A DNA stretch of 64,000 nt from positions 124,001-188,000 of the forward strand of contig CABMPP010000001.1 in assembly GCA_902388495.1 (NCBI GenBank), written 5' to 3'. Origin of the DNA: an uncultured Bacteroides sp. (GTDB lineage: Bacteria > Bacteroidota > Bacteroidia > Bacteroidales > Bacteroidaceae). Position numbers and translations under genes: made by a program. This document shows, piece by piece, positions 15,697-23,333 of the stretch (positions are counted from its first letter, which is position 1; each line of letters begins with the position of its first letter). The notes under the pieces were generated by a model. It did not search any database, had not been told where the DNA came from, and worked only from the letters and a program-made list of their open reading frames with translations.

Positions 15697-16742
15697 TGGG
15701 CAGCGGTCATTTTGATGGTGTTTATAACAATACGGTTTTGCTCCGGGCGCCCCAGTGTGATACGTAAATGGGTATCGATGCCTGGTTCATTCATAAATTT
15801 AATTTTGTAGCTTTCTTCCGCGAGAGCTTGTTGTAGTGCTTCCTTTAGGGCAATGGGGTATTTGATAAGGATGAAATTGGCAACGGAATGATAGACTTTA
15901 AATCCGGGTAATGCGCCGATTTCTGTTTCGTAGCGAGCACGGTCTTCGTTCATCATACAGGCAATATTGCGGTAATGGGCATCTGATTTCAGAGCAGCAA
16001 TAGCTAGGTCTTCGGATATACGGTTATACCCCAAATACTTATTGCTGTATTTGATGAATCGTTCCAACTCTTTACTTATGAAGCCGAATCCCATACGCAG
16101 TCCTGGCAGGCCGTAGAATTTGGAAAGGGTACGCGCAATAATGAGGTTGGGGTATTTATTGATTAATACTCGGAGATATCCGGCATCTGCCGATACGAAG
16201 GAGGCATATGCTTCATCCACTATCACAGTTGTGTAGGATGGAATGTCCGCTAATAGTGTGTCAAGTTCTTCGGGAGAAATCCCATTCCCCGTAGGATTGT
16301 TGGGGGAGGCGATAAGTAGGACTTTAGCTTTTTCGTGCTTTACCACCTCCTTCATTGCTTCGAAGTCATACTTGAAAGTGTCTCCTTCTTCGTAAAGTGG
16401 ATATTGCAGTGTATGACCGTTTACCTCATCGGCAATAGATTTATAGTACCACCATGAGAACTGGGGAATCAGGATGGTTTTGTTATCTTTATCTTCGGTC
16501 AAGAAGTAGTGTACGGCTTGTTTTAGAATATCTTCACCTCCGTAACCTAATAGGATTTGTGATTCTTCTATATGATATAATTCTGATAAAAAGACTGATA
16601 GTATACTTTTTTGCCCTTCATCGTAGATACGGGTATAGAAGCAAAGCTTATTTATATCGAAGTTTTTTAAGGCTTCCACAACTTCCTTTGACGGTTGAAA
16701 GTTAAATTCATTCCGGTCTAAAAAGTTTAATTCGTTTTTCAT
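15693..16742 (-). CDS. PLP-dependent aminotransferase/decarboxylase, HisC/CobD-like
   Basis: This 349-residue fold-type I class I/II aminotransferase has LLGYGGEDILKQ at the cofactor-binding N-terminus, SPNNPTGN, IVDEAYASF and the PLP lysine in ARTLSKFYGLPGLRMGFG (Lys about 206), with a closing LRITLGRPEQN typical of HisC and CobD relatives. HisC itself belongs in a his operon; here the gene opens a cassette with LicC-, LicD- and Glyphos-type genes. Two roles fit the family: decarboxylation of phosphoserine or phosphothreonine to an amino-alcohol phosphate (CobD-like), or transamination of dihydroxyacetone phosphate to serinol phosphate (HisC-like chemistry). Either product could be activated by the next gene. 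A consensus promoter lies upstream. Confidence 0.82.
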   Translation of the reverse strand: MKNELNFLDRNEFNFQPSKEVVEALKNFDINKLCFYTRIYDEGQKSILSVFLSELYHIEESQILLGYGGEDILKQAVHYFLTEDKDNKTILIPQFSWWYYKSIADEVNGHTLQYPLYEEGDTFKYDFEAMKEVVKHEKAKVLLIASPNNPTGNGISPEELDTLLADIPSYTTVIVDEAYASFVSADAGYLRVLINKYPNLIIARTLSKFYGLPGLRMGFGFISKELERFIKYSNKYLGYNRISEDLAIAALKSDAHYRNIACMMNEDRARYETEIGALPGFKVYHSVANFILIKYPIALKEALQQALAEESYKIKFMNEPGIDTHLRITLGRPEQNRIVINTIKMTAAQ

Positions 16743-16803
16743 GTTATTTCTTAATATGATTTCTTGGACTTTGATATTATTTAAGTCCGCTTATAAAATT
16801 TCG

Positions 16804-16835
16804 CAAAGATATATATTTTATTTAGGAATGGCAAG
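16804..16835 (-). promoter_or_regulatory. Promoter of the aminotransferase-LicC-LicD-Glyphos operon
   Basis: On the minus strand a CTTG (16835-16832) is followed after 20 bp by TATCTTTG (16811-16804), close to the Bacteroides -33/-7 consensus. The start codon lies about 60 bp downstream. Confidence 0.6.
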
Positions 16836-16904
16836 AAAAGAGAACAGAACTGATTATATGGTATAGTGAATAGGGTGAAATATAGCATATTTTTACCCAA
16901 GTAC

Positions 16905-16935
16905 TTTGTTTTTTCATTATTGACACTTACTTTTG
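16905..16935 (+). promoter_or_regulatory. Promoter of the GT9 heptosyltransferase
   Basis: TTTG (16905-16908), a 19-bp spacer and TACTTTTG (16928-16935) form a textbook Bacteroides promoter. The ATG follows 28 bp later. Confidence 0.7.
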
Positions 16936-16963
16936 TGCCATATCAATAATAAATTTGCCGGTT

Positions 16964-17962
16964 ATGACCAAATTCTTAATTATCCGTTTCAGTTCGATAG
17001 GCGATATCATCCAGTGTATGGGGATTATCGGTGGAATACGCGAACGTTTTGAGGATGTAGAAATTCACTGGATTACCCGCAAAGACATGGTAGGGACCTT
17101 GTCGATGGATAGTAGAATTGATAAAATCTGGGCTTTCGATAAGGCGGCAGGGCTTTCCGGGCTGTTGAGTATGGCGGCTGATTTGAGAAAGGAACATTTT
17201 GACTATATCTATGATGCTCATAGCAATATCCGGTCTAATATACTGAAGTTGATATTGTCTCCTATCCCCTTTGTGAAGCCCCATGTAGCTCTACGGAGTA
17301 AGGAGAGAGGCAAACGCTTTTTGCTTTTCAATTTTGGTATCAACCGTTTCGATAAACCTTTCAGAGGAGTGGTCTCTTTTCAGAAACCATTGAAGAAATG
17401 GGGGATTACGCATTTCCCGAATGACTATAACGATTGGCACTTCCCGGAAGAAATAATCAGCAAGTACGAAAACTTTGTGACGAAAGATACCGTTACGCTT
17501 GTTCCGTCTGCCAATTGGGAGATGAAACGGTGGCCTGTCTCTCATTGGAAGGCACTGATTTCCTTGCTTCCCAATTATAAATTTATCATTCTGGCGGGGC
17601 CGAGTGATACTTTTTGCGAAGAGATAAGGAACATTGCTCCCGAACGGGTGGTGAACCTTGCCGGGCGCACTTCGTTGATGGAATCTTGCTACTTGGTGTC
17701 CCGTTCTAATCTTGTTATTAGTGCCGATACAGGCTTTATGCATGCAGCAGATTTATTTAGAGTTCCGGCTCTTGCATTGATGGGACCTACTGCTTTTGGT
17801 TTCCCTACGGGACCTACGGTAGAAGTACTCGAAATAAACCTGCCTTGCCGTCCGTGCACCAAAGACGGACGGGGCAAATGCAAGCAAGCGGTTTATCAGA
17901 AGTGTATGGTGGATATTACACCCAAACAAATTGCTGACCGGGTTATTGCTTCTCTTGGCTGA
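16964..17962 (+). CDS. Glycosyltransferase family 9, LPS heptosyltransferase-like
   Basis: The product (332 residues) transfers a heptose from ADP-heptose onto the LPS core at the inner face of the cytoplasmic membrane. It begins MTKFLIIRFSSIGDIIQ, the GT9 glycine-rich start, and has VTLVPSANWEMKRWP, IILAGPSD and VISADTGFMHAADLFRVPALALMGPT, the donor-binding region of WaaC/WaaF-type enzymes. I chose ATG 16964 over a TTG nine bases upstream because family members begin at this point. The gene converges on hldE and their coding ends overlap by 20 bp. The neighbouring gmhA-gmhB-hldE genes make its donor. Which heptose position it fills is not known. Confidence 0.9.
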   Translation: MTKFLIIRFSSIGDIIQCMGIIGGIRERFEDVEIHWITRKDMVGTLSMDSRIDKIWAFDKAAGLSGLLSMAADLRKEHFDYIYDAHSNIRSNILKLILSPIPFVKPHVALRSKERGKRFLLFNFGINRFDKPFRGVVSFQKPLKKWGITHFPNDYNDWHFPEEIISKYENFVTKDTVTLVPSANWEMKRWPVSHWKALISLLPNYKFIILAGPSDTFCEEIRNIAPERVVNLAGRTSLMESCYLVSRSNLVISADTGFMHAADLFRVPALALMGPTAFGFPTGPTVEVLEINLPCRPCTKDGRGKCKQAVYQKCMVDITPKQIADRVIASLG

Positions 17963-19373
17963 TAGCACTTATCGTTTTAGTGGTAGAGAAGCCATCGACA
18001 AAAGGAATTGTTATCGTTTCTTTGGCATACTCCCTGCCTACGATATTCTCTATCGCATAGTCTCCGCCTTTTACCAGCACATCCGGGGCCACAGTCTTGA
18101 TAATGTTCAGCGGGGTATCTTCTGTGAAGATCACTACGTAGTCCACGGACTGCAGAGCAGCAAGAACTGTAGAACGGGCATCCTCATCATTGATGGGGCG
18201 TGATTCTCCTTTCAGGCGCTTTGTTGACGCATCGGAGTTCAGTCCTACAATGAGTATATCTCCCATCCTTTTGGCTTTTTCAAGGTAGGTGACATGTCCT
18301 TTGTGCAGGATGTCAAAGCATCCGTTCGTAAATACGATTTTCCGTTCTTGTGCCCGCAACTGCCTTACGGTATCTGCCAGTTGGGAGACAGGGATGAGCT
18401 TGCCGGCAGGTCTCCCGGTTTGCAATTCGGCTTGCAGCTCTTTGAACAGGATGGGGCTGGTTCCCATCTTTCCTACAACAATGCCGGCGGCTTTGTTGGC
18501 AAGGTAGATGGCATCTGCAATGGGGATGCCGGCAGCCAAAGCCGCGGCCAAAGTAGCCACAACCGTATCGCCTGCACCGGAGACATCATAAACTTCTTTT
18601 GCTTCGGTTGGTATGTCCTGAAAGGTTTCCGGGGCAATGTAGGACATTCCTTTCTCAGAGCGGGTCACCAACAGAGAAGTCAGATTATACCCTTTTAGAA
18701 TCTTGTCGGCTGCATGATGGATGGCTTCATCCTCATTCTTTACTTCCACTCCTGAAACGGCAGAGAGCTCTTTCAGATTGGGAGTGATGATGGTGGCAGA
18801 GCGGTATTTCTCCCAATTGGTTCCTTTGGGGTCTATAATGACTTGTTTCCCTTGCCGGGCAGAGGCAGCTATAACGTGCTGGCAGATGACGTCGTTGCAC
18901 ACACCTTTGCCGTAGTCCGAGATAACGACGATATCTATTTCGGGAAGTGCTCTTTGCACGGCATTCAGTAGTTTCTGTTCTGTCTCTTCGTCCAGGCACT
19001 CATTTTCTGTCTCGAAGTCCAGGCGTACCACTTGTTGGTTGTTGCCTATGATGCGGGTTTTGGTAATGGTGGGGTGCTTGGTGCAGAATACTTCGTTCTT
19101 GATAGATAGTTCGGAGAACATCTGTTGCATGATTTCCCCGTTATGGTCGTTGCCGAGCAGGCTGATGACATAAGGCGAGCAACCTAACCCCAACAAATTC
19201 CGTGCAACATTGGCAGCTCCTCCCAGTACGCTGTAGGTGCGGTTGATGCGGACAATGGGTACAGGGGCTTCGGGAGATATTCTTTTTACGTCTCCAATGT
19301 GGTAGGTATCCAGCATGATATCGCCGATGACGAGTACTCTTTTCCCCTTTATGCTATTTAATTCTGCATTCAT
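17943..19373 (-). CDS. hldE: Bifunctional heptose 7-phosphate kinase / heptose 1-phosphate adenylyltransferase
   Basis: The 476-residue fusion carries two steps of ADP-heptose synthesis. The N-terminal PfkB/ribokinase domain phosphorylates D-glycero-beta-D-manno-heptose 7-phosphate at C1 (LGGAANVARNL near the N-terminus, catalytic SGAGDTV about 266). The C-terminal cytidylyltransferase-fold domain adds AMP (TNGCFDILHKGHV about 350, the GxFDxxHxGH motif). The start at 19373 overlaps the gmhB stop codon as ATGA; a longer reading from 19463 would run well into gmhB and is unlikely. The order gmhA-gmhB-hldE gives a complete pathway from sedoheptulose 7-phosphate to ADP-heptose, apart from the HldD epimerase, which is not visible here. 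Confidence 0.95.
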   Translation of the reverse strand: MNAELNSIKGKRVLVIGDIMLDTYHIGDVKRISPEAPVPIVRINRTYSVLGGAANVARNLLGLGCSPYVISLLGNDHNGEIMQQMFSELSIKNEVFCTKHPTITKTRIIGNNQQVVRLDFETENECLDEETEQKLLNAVQRALPEIDIVVISDYGKGVCNDVICQHVIAASARQGKQVIIDPKGTNWEKYRSATIITPNLKELSAVSGVEVKNEDEAIHHAADKILKGYNLTSLLVTRSEKGMSYIAPETFQDIPTEAKEVYDVSGAGDTVVATLAAALAAGIPIADAIYLANKAAGIVVGKMGTSPILFKELQAELQTGRPAGKLIPVSQLADTVRQLRAQERKIVFTNGCFDILHKGHVTYLEKAKRMGDILIVGLNSDASTKRLKGESRPINDEDARSTVLAALQSVDYVVIFTEDTPLNIIKTVAPDVLVKGGDYAIENIVGREYAKETITIPFVDGFSTTKTISAISQEKQ

Positions 19374-19858
19374 AATAGATGGTTTGTTAATTGATTGGCC
19401 CAGTATAGAAGCGGATGCTCTGCGGTAACTAAGAAAGACTTGACATTGCTTCTTTCGCCGCATTCCACGTCAGACTTTTTGTCTCCGAACATGTAAGAGC
19501 TGGAAGGGTCTATATTATGTTTTTTGATTGCTTCCATTACCATGAATGGGGAGGGCTTGCGACAGTTGCAATTTTCCTCCGGGCTGTGAGGGCAGGTGAA
19601 GAAATCGCATAACAGGATTCCTTGCTCCTTCAGCTTCAGCGACATTGCCCGGTTGAATGCTTCGGCATCCTCCAGCGTGTAGTATCCGCGGCCTATGCCG
19701 GATTGGTTCGTTATGATAATCAGCAGAAAGCCCAGTTCTTGAAAAAGACGGAGTGCCTCGACTGCTCCGGGCAGGAATTCAAGGTCTTCAGGCTTATAGA
19801 CGTACCCGAAGTCGACATTGATAGTACCGTCGCGGTCAAGAAAAATCGCTTTATTCAT
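19370..19858 (-). CDS. gmhB: D-glycero-manno-heptose 1,7-bisphosphate 7-phosphatase
   Basis: The 162-residue HAD-family phosphatase removes the C7 phosphate between the two HldE steps. The nucleophile motif is FLDRDGTIN (Asp8 and Asp10), motif II is IIITNQSGIGRG, the zinc loop is CPHSPEENCNCRKP and motif IV is MFGDKKSDVECG. It overlaps gmhA by 8 bp upstream and hldE by 4 bp downstream, so all three genes are coupled in translation. Length and motifs are typical of the family. Confidence 0.95.
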   Translation of the reverse strand: MNKAIFLDRDGTINVDFGYVYKPEDLEFLPGAVEALRLFQELGFLLIIITNQSGIGRGYYTLEDAEAFNRAMSLKLKEQGILLCDFFTCPHSPEENCNCRKPSPFMVMEAIKKHNIDPSSSYMFGDKKSDVECGERSNVKSFLVTAEHPLLYWANQLTNHLL

Positions 19859-20432
19859 GGGAGCTCAGTTGGTTGTCAACGATGCCGCACAGTATATGTC
19901 CGATCGTTATATGTACTTCTTGAATTCTTGCAGATTCGGGATGGCGTATGATGAAAGAATAGTCGCAGAGATCTTTGCATCTTCCTCCGTCTCTACCTAA
20001 AAGTCCTACCGTTGTAAGGCCCATGGCTCGTGCTTTTTGCAATGCCCGCTCCACGTTGGGGGAATTGCCGCTTGTAGAGAGGCCTATCAGCATGTCCCCC
20101 TCCATCCCTAAAGCTTCTGTCTGGCGTTCGAAGATGTGGTCGAAGCCGTAATCGTTGCTGACTGCGGTCAGGATGGAAGTATCTGTTGTCATGGCGATGG
20201 CGGGAAGCCCCTTGCGGTCTGTTACAAAACGTCCCACGAGTTCGGCGGCGATGTGTTGGGCATCGGCGGCGCTTCCACCATTGCCGCAAAGTAATACTTT
20301 ATGTCCTTGCCGGATTGTTTGTACTATCAGGTTGCCTACGCTTTCAATATCGGCAAGCATCCGGCGGTCGTTCAGGAGATCTTCTTTTAGCTTGATTCCT
20401 TCTATGATGGATTGGGTAATATAATCTTGCAT
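19851..20432 (-). CDS. gmhA: Sedoheptulose 7-phosphate isomerase
   Basis: This SIS-domain enzyme of 194 residues makes D-glycero-D-manno-heptose 7-phosphate, the first step of the ADP-heptose pathway. Signals are LLCGNGGSAADAQHIAAELVGRF, AMTTDTSILTAVSNDYGFDHIF and GLSTSGNSPNV, the family's phosphosugar-binding segments. I place the start at ATG 20432 (MQDYITQ) because a consensus -7 box lies at 20455-20462, inside the longer frame that would begin at 20468. gmhB begins before this gene ends. Confidence 0.95.
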   Translation of the reverse strand: MQDYITQSIIEGIKLKEDLLNDRRMLADIESVGNLIVQTIRQGHKVLLCGNGGSAADAQHIAAELVGRFVTDRKGLPAIAMTTDTSILTAVSNDYGFDHIFERQTEALGMEGDMLIGLSTSGNSPNVERALQKARAMGLTTVGLLGRDGGRCKDLCDYSFIIRHPESARIQEVHITIGHILCGIVDNQLSSHE

Positions 20433-20454
20433 AATTTTTTTTGTCTCATTATTG

Positions 20455-20462
20455 CAAAGATA
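20455..20462 (-). promoter_or_regulatory. -7 box of the gmhA-gmhB-hldE operon
   Basis: The minus strand reads TATCTTTG. Its position fixes the gmhA start at 20432, with a leader of about 15 nt. Confidence 0.65.
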
Positions 20463-20521
20463 CGACATTTTGCTTAATTCTAATCTGAAAAGGTATAAAG
20501 CTGAATGCTTTTGAGTGTTTT

Positions 20522-21271
20522 TTAGAAATGTAGTTTGCGCTTGATGTACTTTTTAAGGTCTCTCTTTTTTCTCCACCTCAATCGGTTGTACAAGATGAAA
20601 AAGATACATTCTTCAATATCGAACCCTCTCTTCTCGGCATATTGGGGGACTACTTTCATAAAATCCTCGGGCTGTACATTCAACTGGCTGAATGCATTCA
20701 TGGACACCCTGATGCCGGGAACTTTACCCAGTTTCAGGCGGTTGATGTCAATCAGTGCAAAATGATAATTGCCGTCTACTTTATGGCAGAATATATTCCT
20801 GGGGTTATAGTCCAAAGGCACAATCTTATGCAGATGCAGCTGGAGGGTGAATGAAACGAGATCATTTGTCAGTTTCTGTTTCTCTTCTTCATTTATTTCT
20901 GTCTCATAAATGTCTGCTACGAGTGGATAGGGAATATATTCGGAGATAAAATACCCGGTATGGAAGAAACCGTTCTTCTTAATCTCGATATAAGCTACCG
21001 GAAAGGCGGTATCAATGCCACGCTGTAGAAACAATTCTGCATATTCAAAAGCGCGGCGCGCCTTACTTTTGCGAATCCATGTATAAATGAAGCAATTTAT
21101 AAGAGCGGGTCTTTTGTATTTTTTGATTACAAATTCTTTGTCGCCGAACCGCACTCTCTCCACGGTATTCCTTCGGTTGCAATAGATTTCTTCCTGTTCA
21201 TATTCTCCTGATGGGATAGTCCGGATGAAACTTTCGTAAGCTGTATAATGTGGATGAATATGTATCTTCAT
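20522..21271 (-). CDS. LPS core kinase-like protein (Kdo/WaaP family)
   Basis: The 249-residue protein has a minimal protein-kinase-like fold of the lipopolysaccharide kinase group. It shows an ATP-binding lysine in FVIKKYKRP, a catalytic loop IVPLDYNPRNIFCH in place of HxDxxxxN, and a metal-binding ALIDINR. Such enzymes phosphorylate a core sugar, often heptose or Kdo. It begins 8 bp after the LtaS-like gene, so the two are probably one transcript, and it sits just upstream of the heptose genes on the same strand. The histidine of the usual catalytic HxD is replaced by Pro-Leu-Asp, which is common in the family. The substrate is inferred from context. Confidence 0.8.
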   Translation of the reverse strand: MKIHIHPHYTAYESFIRTIPSGEYEQEEIYCNRRNTVERVRFGDKEFVIKKYKRPALINCFIYTWIRKSKARRAFEYAELFLQRGIDTAFPVAYIEIKKNGFFHTGYFISEYIPYPLVADIYETEINEEEKQKLTNDLVSFTLQLHLHKIVPLDYNPRNIFCHKVDGNYHFALIDINRLKLGKVPGIRVSMNAFSQLNVQPEDFMKVVPQYAEKRGFDIEECIFFILYNRLRWRKKRDLKKYIKRKLHF

Positions 21272-21279
21272 GATTCCAG

Positions 21280-23073
21280 TTATTTTGAGTGTTTGCCCAG
21301 ATAGTCAAAGCGTATCATCAGATCCGAAATGTCGTATGCTTTTTTAGCGAACTCAATATCTTCGGGCGTGGCATCTGTTCCTTCCACTTCCAACTGTGGA
21401 CTGATGGCAAACCCTTTCTTTTGCGGGTCGAGGATGCTTTGCCCCAAGCCGCTCCAGTAGTAATCGTCCAGCTGCAACAGGTTCAGTAGGGTAGGATACA
21501 TATCTATCTGCCCCATTACTTTATCATAACGCATACCTACAGGGGAGTTTACAACAATGAATGGAGTAAATGTTTTGTCGGACACGACGCCTTTGCCGCC
21601 GGGTGCTTCGCATAGCTCCTTGCGGTAAGTAGCCAGTCCTTCATGGTCACCGGTGATGACGATAAGGGTCTCGTCGTATTGGGGAAGAGTCTTCAGGTAT
21701 TCAACAAACTTGCCTATCGCTTTGTCGGTATAACGTGCGGTGGTCATGTAGTCGTTCATTTTCTGCGGAATGGCAGATGAGAAGGAAACCTCTTTCAGCT
21801 CTTCGGGCAATTTGAAAGGTGCATGGCCGGAGTAAGTGACGAGCTGCATATATACATTTTCACCTTTCTTCCAGATTTCTCCGTTTTCTATCTTTTGGCG
21901 GCACTGTGCCAGGAAGGAACCGTCTCCGGTGCGTTTATGCGTGCCGAAGGCTTCTGTCAGTTCGAAATCATGATAGGCGATAATTGTATCGGTGCCGAAA
22001 CTGTAGGCTATCACTCCCTGGTTCCAGGTAGATACTTTGTCTATGGTCAGCAGATAGTTGCGTGAATTTTTCTTCTGATGCATGGCCTTCAGCAGGGTTC
22101 CGTACGTATGGTCGGGATATTGGCTGCTGTATGTGCCGCTATTAATGGGAAGCATGCCGGCACAGAGCAGCAGCTGTGCATCGATGGAACGCCCTCCCTT
22201 TACCTGAGTCAGCATATGGGGCGCATACAATGTGGTGGAATCTTTCAGCAGTTTGTTGAGGTAGGGGGTGATTTCCTGTCCTTCTACTTCGGTTTCCAGT
22301 ACCCAGCTTTCCAGCGATTCTGCCAGAATGACGATGCAGTTATTGCGTACACTTATATGTCCGGCAAGCGGATGATGTTCCGGTCTTTGGTTCAGCCAGC
22401 TCTCTATTTCATGCTGTATCTGTGGAGTAGGTTCCTGTTTTTGGTTTATCAAATCGTAATACAGATTGCCGAATACAGTATATATGGAAGTGGTACTTGC
22501 ACATAAATAAGATTGTTGCCGAATTTTGTCGTACGATTCTTTGAATCCCCCTTTGGTCATGATGGTTATGGCAAACAGGAGAATGCAGAAACCTAAGGCG
22601 CCTTCGTAATAGAGGTGTGAGACATTCTTTGAAGAATGCTTATAGCGTAGATAAAGAGGAATATTAGCAATGGTGGAAATGGGGAAAAGAATATCATACC
22701 AGCGGAAGGAATCGTAGACGCTTCCGGTAAAATCGGCAAGATTCCCTGATAAGGCATAGCTGTTAAGGGGGATGGCGGTGTAGTATGTGCGGAAATACAT
22801 CAAGTTGATTATCAGTAGTATATCCAGCAAGAACATGATGACGATTTCTGTCTTCCAAAGACGGAAAAACTTATAGGGTACAAGCAGTATAAGAGTTGCG
22901 ATTATTTTCGTAGCATAAAATTCGATGGTCGAGAATGAAGCGAACGTAGTCGGTATGCTCCATATAAGATCGAATAGTAAGAATTTGAAAAAAATGGTGA
23001 TTCCGAACAAAAGAGCCACTTTATCTGTTGCCCTTTGCTGGTTACCAGAGCAATGAAAAAGGTTTCTTATCAT
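21280..23073 (-). CDS. LtaS-like membrane phosphotransferase (sulfatase fold)
   Basis: This is a 597-residue inner-membrane protein with about five N-terminal helices and a periplasmic alkaline-phosphatase/sulfatase-fold domain. Family members move phosphoglycerol or phosphoethanolamine from a phospholipid to a glycan. Metal-site elements are visible as VILAESLESW, TYSGHAPF and VITGDHEG. The nucleophile segment reads KGGRSIDAQ where LtaS has GKTSDxE, so Ser seems to replace the usual Thr. I chose ATG 23073 because a -7 box at 23099-23106 lies inside the longer frame. Gram-negative bacteria have no lipoteichoic acid, so a phosphate decoration of LPS or another envelope glycan is more likely. 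Confidence 0.85.
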   Translation of the reverse strand: MIRNLFHCSGNQQRATDKVALLFGITIFFKFLLFDLIWSIPTTFASFSTIEFYATKIIATLILLVPYKFFRLWKTEIVIMFLLDILLIINLMYFRTYYTAIPLNSYALSGNLADFTGSVYDSFRWYDILFPISTIANIPLYLRYKHSSKNVSHLYYEGALGFCILLFAITIMTKGGFKESYDKIRQQSYLCASTTSIYTVFGNLYYDLINQKQEPTPQIQHEIESWLNQRPEHHPLAGHISVRNNCIVILAESLESWVLETEVEGQEITPYLNKLLKDSTTLYAPHMLTQVKGGRSIDAQLLLCAGMLPINSGTYSSQYPDHTYGTLLKAMHQKKNSRNYLLTIDKVSTWNQGVIAYSFGTDTIIAYHDFELTEAFGTHKRTGDGSFLAQCRQKIENGEIWKKGENVYMQLVTYSGHAPFKLPEELKEVSFSSAIPQKMNDYMTTARYTDKAIGKFVEYLKTLPQYDETLIVITGDHEGLATYRKELCEAPGGKGVVSDKTFTPFIVVNSPVGMRYDKVMGQIDMYPTLLNLLQLDDYYWSGLGQSILDPQKKGFAISPQLEVEGTDATPEDIEFAKKAYDISDLMIRFDYLGKHSK

Positions 23074-23098
23074 AAAACAACTATTTAGTATTGGGGTG

Positions 23099-23106
23099 CA
23101 AAGATA
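23099..23106 (-). promoter_or_regulatory. -7 box of the LtaS-like/WaaP-like operon
   Basis: The minus strand reads TATCTTTG, 26 bp before ATG 23073, supporting that start over one at 23139. Confidence 0.6.
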
Positions 23107-23333
23107 AATATTTTGAGGGACAAAGCGTTGCATATCCATAGGTTTTGATGAAAATATTGATAAAAGTCATTTTTTTTTCTGCTTTCATGCAGTATATGAC
23201 AAATTCTTGTATTTACTTTGCAGACGTTTAAAGCAAAGATACAGGGCAACTATAGATTTTGAGATTTTGACTTAACGTTTTGTTCTATTGGTAACTTGGT
23301 GACGCTTGTCGTCGCTACGACATTTGTAGATTT

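Noticed and set aside
16955-16963. TTG start adding three residues to the GT9 protein
   Set aside because: Family alignment favours ATG 16964, which begins directly with the conserved strand.
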